DNA from: Candidatus Latescibacteria bacterium 4484_107
Lineage (GTDB): Bacteria > Latescibacterota > 4484-107
DNA: 8,365 bases
Assembly (NCBI GenBank): GCA_002059205.1
Contig: MVCQ01000047.1
Location: forward strand, 1 to 8,365
Direction of reading: 5' to 3'
Positions 1 through 6,204 of this stretch are shown piece after piece (the first letter of the stretch is position 1; the number at the start of each line of letters is the position of its first letter). Both the position numbers and the translations under genes were made by a program. The notes under the pieces are model-generated. The model saw only the letters and a program-made list of their open reading frames with translations. It made no database searches and was not told where the DNA came from.

Positions 1-1
1 C

Positions 2-1318
2 ATGTCCAAACCTATAGTAGCGCTCGTAGGCCGTCCGAACGTGGGCAAGTCGTCGTTGTTCAATCGGTTGATCCGGAAGAAGGTGGCGATTGTGGATAAT
101 ATGCCGGGGGTCACGCGGGATCGAAATTACGCGGAGACGCAGTGGGGCGGGCGGGATTTTGTGTTGGTGGACACGGGGGGATACGTGGCGCGTTCGGAGG
201 AGGGCGTGGATGGCGCGGTGCGGGATCAGGCGCGCCAGGCGATTGAGGAGGCGGATCTGGTGTTATTTCTCGTGGATGCGCAAGTGGGTATCGTGGATCT
301 CGATGCGGAGGTGGCCAGGATCTTGCAGCGTGGAAAGCGGATGTGCTTGCTCGTGGTGAATAAAGTGGATCGGATGGATCAGGTGGGGGATATGGCTCCG
401 TTTTATCGTCTCGGTTTGGGAGATCCGATACCGGTGTCCGCGGTGACCGGACTGAATTCGGGGGATCTTCTCGATGAGTTGGTGGCGCTTCTTCCGGAGG
501 AGGAGCCGGAGGAGGAAGCCGTCGAAGACGAGATCGGGATTGCATTGGTGGGGAGGCCGAACGTGGGCAAGTCGTCCCTTTTGAATAAGTTTGTGCGGGA
601 GGAGCGGGCTGTGGTGGACGAGGTGCCGGGCACCACGCGGGATGCGATAGATACGCTCTTTGAGCATGAGGGACAGCGGGTGCGGCTGATTGATACCGCG
701 GGACTGCACCGGCGGAGCAAGAAGGAGATCGGCGTAGGTTTCTATGCGTTTGTGCGCACGTTGAGGGCTTTGGAGCGGTGCGACGTGGCGTTGGTGATGT
801 TAGACGCTTCGGAGGGGATTTTTGAGCAGGATAAGCGAATCGTGGCGGAGGCGATCCAGTTGGGGAAGGGCGTGGTGTTGGTGGCAAATAAGTGGGATCT
901 GGTGGAGAAGGATTCGAAGACGATGAATCTGTATCTGGAGGCGCTTGGGGAGCGGATGCCGTTCGCTGAGTTTGCGCCCACGCTGTTCACGTCGGCATTG
1001 ACCGGGCAGCGCGTGACGAAGGTGCTGGACATCGCACTTCGGGTGGCCGCGGAGCGCGGGAAACGGGTGCCTACGCATCCGCTGAATGTCTTTTTTGAGA
1101 ACATCCTAGAGGAGTATCCTCCACCGAAGGTGCGGGGACGGGACGTTCGCGGATTGTATGTGACTCAGCGGCGCACAGCCCCGCCCACGTTGGTCGTCTT
1201 CTTCAATCGGCCAGAAGGGATTCCAGCTTCCTACCTGCGTTTTTTGGAGCGGCGGCTGCGGGAGACGTTCGGGTTCGAAGGCGTCCCAATCCGGATCGAG
1301 GTGAAGGGAAGAAAATGA
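2..1318 (+). CDS. der: Ribosome-assembly GTPase Der (EngA)
   Basis: Der is an essential cytoplasmic GTPase with two tandem G domains that acts in maturation of the 50S ribosomal subunit. The first G domain shows GRPNVGKS at residues 10-17, DTGG at 57-60 and NKVD at 120-123. The second shows GRPNVGKS at 184-191, DTAG at 231-234 and NKWD at 296-299. An acidic linker (about 166-177, Glu-rich) joins them, and residues from about 352 onward form the usual KH-like RNA-binding domain, ending in a basic tail. Length (438 residues) is normal for the family. Only one base precedes the ATG in this window, so the ribosome binding site cannot be seen; the start is accepted because MSKPIVALVGRPNVGKSS is a typical Der N-terminus. 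The region after the second DTAG (residues 238-252, Ser-Lys-Lys then Phe-Tyr-Ala-Phe) is less conserved than usual, but nothing is missing. The stop codon is the first part of a heptamer repeat and inverted-repeat arm. It converges with the citrate synthase gene. Confidence 0.97.
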   Translation: MSKPIVALVGRPNVGKSSLFNRLIRKKVAIVDNMPGVTRDRNYAETQWGGRDFVLVDTGGYVARSEEGVDGAVRDQARQAIEEADLVLFLVDAQVGIVDLDAEVARILQRGKRMCLLVVNKVDRMDQVGDMAPFYRLGLGDPIPVSAVTGLNSGDLLDELVALLPEEEPEEEAVEDEIGIALVGRPNVGKSSLLNKFVREERAVVDEVPGTTRDAIDTLFEHEGQRVRLIDTAGLHRRSKKEIGVGFYAFVRTLRALERCDVALVMLDASEGIFEQDKRIVAEAIQLGKGVVLVANKWDLVEKDSKTMNLYLEALGERMPFAEFAPTLFTSALTGQRVTKVLDIALRVAAERGKRVPTHPLNVFFENILEEYPPPKVRGRDVRGLYVTQRRTAPPTLVVFFNRPEGIPASYLRFLERRLRETFGFEGVPIRIEVKGRK

Positions 1319-1451
1319 TTTCGGATTTCGGATTGGGGATTGCGGAATAAAACCTCACCGCAAAGAGCGCAAAGAACTTCAAGACCTTGGCGTTGGTTTT
1401 CTCTGCGTCCTTTGCGACTTTGCAGTGCAAAAATCCGAAATCCGAAATCGG
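1317..1451. repeat. Nested inverted repeat filling the convergent gap between der and citrate synthase
   Basis: The left arm 1317-1334 (GATTTCGGATTTCGGATT) is a perfect 18-base inverted copy of 1432-1449. The left arm is made of 7-base units (GATTTCG, GATTTCG, GATTGGG, GATTGCG from 1317 to 1344). Inside it, a second family forms an imperfect inner stem: CACCGCAAAGAGCGCAAA near 1356-1373 pairs with the stretch near 1411-1427 (CGCAAAG-type units), with one mismatch and one small indel. The outer arm begins inside the der stop codon and the structure ends two bases before the complement of the citrate synthase stop (1453-1455). A transcript from either side would fold into a long hairpin, so a bidirectional terminator or 3'-end stabiliser is a fair inference. 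There is no T-run directly after either outer arm, so it is not a canonical intrinsic terminator. Confidence 0.85.
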
Positions 1452-1452
1452 C

Positions 1453-2625
1453 TCACCGTTTTTCGATGGGTACAAACGTCCTCCCATATTGTCCCGTATA
1501 TTTCGACGTGGGCCGAATCAGGCGGTTGTCCGCGTATTGTTCGAGGATGTGGGCGATCCAGCCGGAGATGCGGCTGGCGGCAAAGACGGTGGTGAAGTAT
1601 TCTTTCGGGATGCCCAGGGCGTGCTGGACGGTGGCGGAGTAGAAATCCACGTTGGGATAGATGCCTTTGGCTTTGCGGACGACCTGCTCGATGCGATGGG
1701 AAATCTCGTACAGGTGGCCCTGGTTGGCGCGGTGGCAGAGGCTCTCGGAGATATTTCTAAGGTGTTTGGCTCTGGGGTCTTCGGTTTTGTAAACCCGGTG
1801 TCCGAATCCCATGATGCGTTTTTTCTCGTCTAACATCCCCTCGATGTAGGCTTTGACTTCATCCACGTCGTCAATCCGGTTGAGCATCTCCATAACGCGT
1901 TGGTTGGCCCCGCCGTGCAGCGGGCCTTTGAGGGTTGCTATGGCCGAGGTGATGGCGGCGTGCATGTCGGACTTGGTGCTTGCGGTCACACGGGCTGCGA
2001 ACGTGGAAGCGTTGAGTCCGTGATCCGCGTGCAGCATCATACAAAGGTCGATAGCCTCGGTTTCCTCCTGATCGGGGAGGCTGCCCCGGAACATATACAG
2101 AAAGTTCGGCGCAAAGCCCAAATGGGGGTCTGGAGAGAGAACCGGTTGGTGCGTACGGACTCGATGCAGATCAGCGATGATGGTGGGAATTTGCGCCGTC
2201 AGCCGGACGGCTTTTCTTTGGTTCGCTTCGAGGGTATTATTCTCCACGTCGGGATCGAACATCCCGAGCGCAGATACGATGGAGCGCAGAACGGCCATAG
2301 GATGACTGTTCGGCGGGGCCAGCTCGATCATCCGGATGACCTGGGAGGGAAGGCGCATCTCGGACACGAGTCTCGATCTGAAGTCGGCAAGCTCGATGCG
2401 GTTCGGGAGTTCGCCGTACCAGAGGAGGTGTATGGTCTCCTCGTACGAGGTGCGTCCGGCCAGGTCGTGCACGTTGTATCCGGCGTAGTATAACGCACCG
2501 TTGACACCATCCACGTAGCTGACGCCGGTCTCGGCGGCCACGATGTCTTCCAGTCCCCGGACAACGGTTTTTTCCTTTTTTTCCATTTTTTCTGTTTTCT
2601 CCGATGTGTTTTTCACGGTGCTCAT
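1453..2625 (-). CDS. Type II citrate synthase (citrate/2-methylcitrate synthase family)
   Basis: The enzyme condenses acetyl-CoA (or propionyl-CoA in 2-methylcitrate synthases) with oxaloacetate. The expected catalytic triad is present: His237 in GPLHGGAN, His276 in GFGHRVYK and Asp327 in NVDFYS, with Arg277 beside the second His and an Arg-rich C-terminal substrate segment (RLIRPTSKYTG, about 368-378). Length (390 residues) fits the short bacterial/archaeal type. The reading frame is open further upstream to 2760, but the ATG at 2625-2623 is chosen because it has a strong Shine-Dalgarno (GAGGAGGT on the - strand, 2642-2635) nine bases away, and conserved family sequence begins only at about residue 22. 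Residues 1-20 are a Lys/Glu-rich extension with no match I recognise. Its ATG overlaps the TGA of the mutase gene (ATGA), which implies translational coupling. A motif detail: NVDFYSAT replaces the common NVDFYSG. Sequence alone does not tell citrate synthase from 2-methylcitrate synthase, so no gene symbol is given. Confidence 0.93.
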   Translation of the reverse strand: MSTVKNTSEKTEKMEKKEKTVVRGLEDIVAAETGVSYVDGVNGALYYAGYNVHDLAGRTSYEETIHLLWYGELPNRIELADFRSRLVSEMRLPSQVIRMIELAPPNSHPMAVLRSIVSALGMFDPDVENNTLEANQRKAVRLTAQIPTIIADLHRVRTHQPVLSPDPHLGFAPNFLYMFRGSLPDQEETEAIDLCMMLHADHGLNASTFAARVTASTKSDMHAAITSAIATLKGPLHGGANQRVMEMLNRIDDVDEVKAYIEGMLDEKKRIMGFGHRVYKTEDPRAKHLRNISESLCHRANQGHLYEISHRIEQVVRKAKGIYPNVDFYSATVQHALGIPKEYFTTVFAASRISGWIAHILEQYADNRLIRPTSKYTGQYGRTFVPIEKR

Positions 2626-4487
2626 CTTCGCAGTACCTCCTCTTTGATAAAACGCATTCTCTTGGTTGGTGATACGATCTTTCCATCCTCGTAAATATCT
2701 ACGCGTCCATTTCTCATTCTGGTTTGCCATCGAACGGCTTCCGGGAATTCCTCTCTGCACCCCATCAATTGTGGAACGGGAAGAAACCCGGCTTTGAAAA
2801 TCTCATAAAACCCATGGGGGCTATATGGATTCGCAAAGCCATTTTCAATCGTTGTCAGGACTTCTGATGCGCCTTGAATTAACTCCTGCATCCGCTCTGC
2901 TACATCGGGATGTCCGGACAGTTCGTCCACATCCCCTTTTGTTTTCAGACCTCTGTATAGATCCAGCGCCAGTCTGGTAATCCGTATGCTCTCGTCTATG
3001 ATCCGGGGGGTCGCGAGCTTTTGACCTTCGGAGTAGCTGACTACGTGGATGATGTCCGGGCTGTGCGTGTTGTGCGGCTCGATGTCGTCCATCAGCGCGG
3101 TGATTGCGGCAAGCTGGCTCTTTGCTTTCTCTTTCTCGTGAGAGAGCGCATCCAGCCCGGCCCGCGTTTGAAGGATTATCCTGAACCCGGTGTCTTCCAA
3201 TGGTCTGATCAACGCGAGGATCGCTCTGGATTTTGCGAGATCGCAGACGCCCCAGGTGGTTTTCGGAACGTTGAGCATGATCTGAAGCACAAAATTGCGT
3301 ATCCCCAGAATCTTCGCCGCTCTCGCCGCGAGAACGGCGGATACGACGTAGGTGATGTCATCGGAGCCTCTGAACGCAAAGTGGTGGGGAACGTTCGGTT
3401 CGTAGGGTTTGCCGGTGGGCGCGATGGTTCGGATGGTATCAAAGTGCTCCTTCAGGTTGTCGAACACGGCGTTGGGGCCTCTTCCGTCGAGCCGGGAAAA
3501 CCACCATAAAGACAGCGCGTGCCATGCTATATTGAGGGTATCTTCATGCATCTTTGCGAGGCGCTTTATATTTGTCGTTCCCGCATAAGTCCTTACGAGC
3601 ATGGGACGTGAGGCGTCATAAATCCATCGGTATTCTTCAGGGGAATTTATGGGCACGCCGCCGCCGTTGGGAAGCCCGTTCCAGTCCTCGCCGAATTTTT
3701 CCTGGGTCAGTTGGGAGGTTCCTATGGAAAGTACGTCCAGGAGTCTGCTTTCAGCAAGCTTTTTAGACCAGTCCACAAATTGATTTACCGCGTCTTTCCG
3801 GTTGGGATGATAGGGGCCTGCGTGGGCTCTTATGATGGGAGGAAGATGATTCTCCCGGCCATGCTTTATCCGATCCACGAGTTTTTCTTTTTTCGATCCG
3901 AAATGTTTCGAGAAGTGTCGATCCACCGGAGCGATGGAGCCGGGGTCTCCTTTTTGAATCACGTCTTTGCCAAAGCGTTCTAACGCACGATCGTAGGGAT
4001 GTTCCATGAGGAGTTTCCGGGGGGCCAGCGCCGGATCAATGCTCAGGATTTCCAGACTTTCACGAGGTGTTTCATCTCCGTAGAAAACGCCTACTTCGTT
4101 CTTGTAGAGGTGCTTAACCCGATCACATGCCGCGGGCAGTCCGGCAAAGCAGATTCTTTTGAGCGGTCCTCCTGCGGCTTTCAGCAGCCCTTTTTGTTCG
4201 AACTGAACCATCAGTTTCCGGAAGAGCAGGACCGCGTCTTCCGTATTGAGCCGGTAGCTGAATCCCAGCACGGAAATGCGATGCTCGCGGATCCATTTCT
4301 GGATGAGCGAGGCGTGGTTCGCTTTTTGGGGATCGGAGAAGGCTTTTGAAATCAGGGATCCGGAAACGATGGTGGTAAATCCGCATTCCCGAAGAATTTC
4401 ATCTATGGTAGAGATGCCCAGATTGTGAGCGTCCACTTCCGTTTTGGCTAAGCCTATGACATCGCTGCGAATTATTTGAGTTGTCAT
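2622..4487 (-). CDS. B12-dependent mutase-like protein: glutamate mutase S-type and E-type domains fused
   Basis: The 621-residue protein appears to be one chain carrying the cobalamin-binding (S) and catalytic TIM-barrel (E) parts of a glutamate mutase-like carbon-skeleton mutase. Residues 1-130 look like the B12 Rossmann domain: D19-A-H21-N-L-G24 is an exact DxHxxG motif, whose His is the lower axial ligand of cobalt in this family, followed by LGFSYRL (74-80) and a CFAGLP segment (113-118) where the SxL and GG motifs normally fall. Residues about 215-575 align by eye with Clostridium glutamate mutase E recalled from memory: IIRAHAG (218-224), NGLP (270-273), R299 followed by TTNIKRLA, LAAR..G..N (386-398), SEG..ATP then an Ile-Arg-Ile-Thr-Arg-Leu-Ala-Leu helix (486-508), and FKAGFLPVP (564-572). 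Residues 130-215 are a linker I cannot assign; 576-621 is an extra basic tail. Start: the ATG at 4487 has no clear Shine-Dalgarno, unlike its neighbours. Glutamate as substrate is doubtful (see findings). Ornithine or lysine aminomutase relatives are a less likely alternative. Confidence 0.75.
   Translation of the reverse strand: MTTQIIRSDVIGLAKTEVDAHNLGISTIDEILRECGFTTIVSGSLISKAFSDPQKANHASLIQKWIREHRISVLGFSYRLNTEDAVLLFRKLMVQFEQKGLLKAAGGPLKRICFAGLPAACDRVKHLYKNEVGVFYGDETPRESLEILSIDPALAPRKLLMEHPYDRALERFGKDVIQKGDPGSIAPVDRHFSKHFGSKKEKLVDRIKHGRENHLPPIIRAHAGPYHPNRKDAVNQFVDWSKKLAESRLLDVLSIGTSQLTQEKFGEDWNGLPNGGGVPINSPEEYRWIYDASRPMLVRTYAGTTNIKRLAKMHEDTLNIAWHALSLWWFSRLDGRGPNAVFDNLKEHFDTIRTIAPTGKPYEPNVPHHFAFRGSDDITYVVSAVLAARAAKILGIRNFVLQIMLNVPKTTWGVCDLAKSRAILALIRPLEDTGFRIILQTRAGLDALSHEKEKAKSQLAAITALMDDIEPHNTHSPDIIHVVSYSEGQKLATPRIIDESIRITRLALDLYRGLKTKGDVDELSGHPDVAERMQELIQGASEVLTTIENGFANPYSPHGFYEIFKAGFLPVPQLMGCREEFPEAVRWQTRMRNGRVDIYEDGKIVSPTKRMRFIKEEVLRR
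2635..2642 (-). promoter_or_regulatory. Shine-Dalgarno site that fixes the citrate synthase start
   Basis: On the - strand GAGGAGGT lies nine bases before the ATG at 2625. It sits inside the last codons of the mutase gene. It settles the start against the longer open frame that begins at 2760. Confidence 0.8.
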
Positions 4488-4491
4488 GAGG

Positions 4492-4505
4492 GATAAGTTG
4501 TTATC
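4492..4505. promoter_or_regulatory. Small palindrome at the ribosome-binding position of the mutase gene
   Basis: GATAA (4492-4496) and TTATC (4501-4505) form a perfect 5-base inverted repeat around GTTG. It begins four bases upstream of the mutase ATG, exactly where a Shine-Dalgarno would be expected and is absent. It could be an operator half-site pair, a small hairpin at the translation start, or chance. Confidence 0.3.
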
Positions 4506-4506
4506 A

Positions 4507-4554
4507 ATTGTGAATTGTGAATGCGACGTAAAACGTAAAACGTGAAACGTAAAG
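4507..4554. repeat. Heptamer tandem arrays (ATTGTGA and CGTAAAA/CGTGAAA families)
   Basis: Two ATTGTGA units lie at 4507-4520. Four units of a second family follow at 4527-4554: CGTAAAA, CGTAAAA, CGTGAAA, CGTAAAG. The second family is the same, in the same orientation, as the array at 7710-7737 after aroC. The arrays occupy the gap between the opine dehydrogenase and the mutase gene. Confidence 0.9.
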
Positions 4555-4559
4555 GGAGA

Positions 4560-4571
4560 GGCGCGAGCGCC
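4560..4571. other. Short GC-rich hairpin in the opine dehydrogenase-mutase gap
   Basis: GGCGC-GA-GCGCC is a perfect 5-base stem with a 2-base loop, extendable imperfectly by GGAG outside left and CTCC outside right. On the - strand it lies 55 bases after the opine dehydrogenase stop. It is not followed by a clean T-run, so termination is possible but not shown. Confidence 0.4.
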
Positions 4572-4578
4572 GACCTCC

Positions 4579-4625
4579 GATTTTCGATCTCTGAGTTCTG
4601 GCTTCCGGCCTCTCTCTTCTTCCTT
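4579..4625. repeat. Degenerate heptamer array just 3' of the opine dehydrogenase gene
   Basis: Read in 7-base steps from 4579 the sequence is GATTTTC, GATCTCT, GAGTTCT, GGCTTCC, GGCCTCT, CTCTTCT, then TCCTT up to the complement of the stop codon. On the - strand this is the CAGAG/CCAGA family, the same type that forms the clean array at 8276-8331. The units are badly worn, so periodicity is suggestive rather than strict. Confidence 0.55.
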
Positions 4626-5726
4626 TCAGGCCGCCGCCCTATTGGGGCCAATCATGTTCCGCAAATCCGGGATAAGCGTTTTCCGGGATAAGCCCAATTT
4701 TTTATAGGTTCTTCCCTCTTCCCAAAAATCCCGGTTCAATACGGAGCATCCTTGCTCGATCAGCGTATCGATGGCTTTTGTACGAACTCCAACCGCGTTT
4801 GCAAAGGAGGCTATAGATACCAGTCCGGTAGGGATGTCCTCCCACAGGTACCGGTTGTTCAAGGTCGTGGGGGCTTTGATGCCCTGGTAGGTGCGGTTGG
4901 AGCGTATCATCGTATAGATGTCGGAGAGCTTCAGGCCGTATCTGGAACGTAACCACGCGGTGACGGATAACCTTTTTGTTCCCAATGCGTTCGCAACGTC
5001 CTGGACTTCGTTGTCCACCTGTTCGATGAAGTGAGCCACTTTTCTCGTTACGCCGTCGGTATAGAAATCAAAGGGCGTTTTCGCCCGAATCCGGTCCATG
5101 TTCAGCAAGGTTATCGCAGGATGGAAGATCGCGCCGATGTTACCGAAACTGGTCTCCAGAAAGGAGGCGGCGGGAATGAATTGCGGGTAGGCCGCGCGAA
5201 GTTTGGCCACTACACGGGCCGTATCCGCTGCGTGCAATGCCGAAATGGCCACTTTTTTTTTCACGCCTTTTATGGCGGCGACGCCGGGTTTGATTACCCG
5301 TACGGCATAGATCAGGGTGTTGGCTTCCGCCACGATCACATCGGCTTTACACCCGGACTTCCGGAGGATATATTCCACTTCCAGCGCGCCGCACGTTCTG
5401 CCCGGATTGAGGACGATGATCTGACCGTCCCTCAGGTAGGGCGCCATTTTTCTGGCCAGGGCTTTGTGCGCGTTCGCCGTTACAACCACCATGATAATAT
5501 CCCTGTCCGCAAGGGCCTTGGCGATATCCGTGCCTGCGTAGGACAGTTTTCCTCTTCCTTTCAACTCCCCGGTCAGATCAATGTACCCGCGTCTTTGAAT
5601 AGGCTTGATCCGAATGCTCGACCGGTTGTATAACGTGACGTCAAATCCGATGGATGCAAGATACCCCGCGATTGCCTGACCGCCGCAGCCCGCTCCGATC
5701 ACCGCATATTTTTCTTTTCTCGCCAT
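4626..5726 (-). CDS. NAD(P)H-dependent opine dehydrogenase (octopine/nopaline dehydrogenase family)
   Basis: Enzymes of this family reductively couple the amino group of an amino acid to a 2-oxo acid, or run the reverse oxidation, with NAD(P)H in the cytoplasm. The N-terminal Rossmann domain has the dinucleotide motif G11-A-G13-C-G-G16 right after the first strand, and the family's PGRTCGALE (108-116) and EANTLIYAVR (134-143) segments. The C-terminal octopine dehydrogenase domain has N196 and H202 in FGNIGAIFHPA, FYTDGVTRKVA (221-231) and NRYLWEDIPTGL (291-302), which includes D297. H202 and D297 match the catalytic His/Asp pair known in Arthrobacter N-(1-carboxyethyl)norvaline dehydrogenase. 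Length (366) is normal and nothing is missing. The start is supported by GAGGAGGT (- strand 5739-5732), five bases before the ATG. It is the first gene of the - strand cluster and is preceded by a strong promoter and a leader of about 440 bases. Substrates cannot be predicted; the mutase and citrate synthase next door hint at an acidic product, by inference only. Confidence 0.93.
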   Translation of the reverse strand: MARKEKYAVIGAGCGGQAIAGYLASIGFDVTLYNRSSIRIKPIQRRGYIDLTGELKGRGKLSYAGTDIAKALADRDIIMVVVTANAHKALARKMAPYLRDGQIIVLNPGRTCGALEVEYILRKSGCKADVIVAEANTLIYAVRVIKPGVAAIKGVKKKVAISALHAADTARVVAKLRAAYPQFIPAASFLETSFGNIGAIFHPAITLLNMDRIRAKTPFDFYTDGVTRKVAHFIEQVDNEVQDVANALGTKRLSVTAWLRSRYGLKLSDIYTMIRSNRTYQGIKAPTTLNNRYLWEDIPTGLVSIASFANAVGVRTKAIDTLIEQGCSVLNRDFWEEGRTYKKLGLSRKTLIPDLRNMIGPNRAAA

Positions 5727-5797
5727 GTCGGACCTCCTCGTGAAAAAGTGGTGAACGTTTGACGCACGCCCTGTTCCACCGATCCAGGCGCGTCGAA

Positions 5798-5955
5798 CCC
5801 TATATCCTTCACACGAGTAGATCCTGATGTGAGAGCCGGATAATTTTCGCCCATTGCATTAAAAAACCCACGGAAACGGATTCAGTGGGATTGTCTTTTG
5901 TGGGCGAATTCTCCTCAATAAAAGGGCGGCGCAGGCCCGGATGAAGGATATAGGG
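5798..5955 (-). promoter_or_regulatory. Structured leader of the opine dehydrogenase operon (nested inverted repeats)
   Basis: A perfect 14-base inverted repeat (5798-5811 with 5942-5955, CCCTATATCCTTCA and its complement) closes a region of about 158 bases. Inside lie TTCGCCCA (5846-5853) with TGGGCGAA (5901-5908), and within that a terminator-like hairpin (5861-5889). A further 5-base pair, TCACA (5809-5813) with TGTGA (5828-5832), overlaps the 14-base arm by three bases, so the two cannot form fully together. This is what a conditional leader (attenuator or riboswitch-like RNA) would look like. It could equally be a palindromic repeat element. No known riboswitch consensus is recognised; in particular I see no B12-box. 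Confidence 0.5.
5861..5889 (-). terminator. Intrinsic terminator-like hairpin in the opine operon leader
   Basis: On the - strand CCCAC-T-GAA, loop TCCGT, TTC-C-GTGGG is followed at once by TTTTTT (5866-5861). The stem has eight pairs with one mismatch. It lies between the promoter at 6176-6204 and the opine dehydrogenase start, about 135 bases before the ATG, so it would act as an attenuator rather than an end-of-gene terminator. A second CCCAC copy (5904-5900) could pair with the same GTGGG and break the hairpin. Confidence 0.5.
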
Positions 5956-5992
5956 GGAATTTTAGACGTCTTTTTGGAAGGTTCTGTTTCAT

Positions 5993-6003
5993 GGGGTCAG
6001 ACC
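5993..6003. repeat. GGGGTCAGACC motif, REP-like
   Basis: The motif contains the palindrome GGTC-A-GACC (5995-6003). From memory, this word often flanks REP-associated tyrosine transposase (IS200-like) elements in many bacteria. No transposase is present here. A weak open frame on the - strand (6204-5989, 71 codons) ends on it in Gly-Leu-Thr-Pro, but it starts upstream of the promoter and has no recognised domain, so it is not called as a gene. This may be a relic of an inserted element. Confidence 0.35.
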
Positions 6004-6175
6004 TTTGGATTGGTTAGCTGTAAACAGTTCCTTTATTCTTGTTATGCTTACTCTTAATGGAATTCGTCCGATTAAGGAATGTCCTCCGGTTTTGAGTGCG
6101 CACCAAGTTTTTTGGAAAATGTCGAAGGCTAAGGGATTCCAAACGCCTGACACAGACGTCTCATACGAGATAAAC

Positions 6176-6204
6176 ATAATAAGAAAAAAAAAGGAGGTTG
6201 TCAA
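6176..6204 (-). promoter_or_regulatory. Near-consensus sigma-70 promoter for the opine dehydrogenase operon
   Basis: On the - strand the -35 box is a perfect TTGACA (6204-6199). After exactly 17 bases, mostly T-rich, comes TATTAT (6181-6176), five of six to consensus. Transcription would start near 6169 and run about 440 bases before the opine dehydrogenase ATG. There is no other gene between. Confidence 0.7.

Noticed and set aside
111..887. 258-codon open frame on the - strand
   Set aside because: It lies wholly inside der, is Pro/Arg-rich in the way of antisense frames of G-rich genes, and shows no domain.
1900..2493. 197-codon open frame on the + strand
   Set aside because: Antisense shadow of citrate synthase, whose catalytic motifs are clear on the other strand.
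2625..2760. Longer citrate synthase beginning at 2760
   Set aside because: The extra 45 residues overlap the mutase gene, match nothing in the family, and the ATG at 2625 has a strong ribosome binding site.
5031..5633. 200-codon open frame on the + strand
   Set aside because: Antisense shadow of the opine dehydrogenase; no recognisable family features.
5727..6170. Cobalamin riboswitch upstream of the B12-enzyme operon
   Set aside because: Looked for because it would fit, but no B12-box or recognisable core was found; only generic stems are visible.
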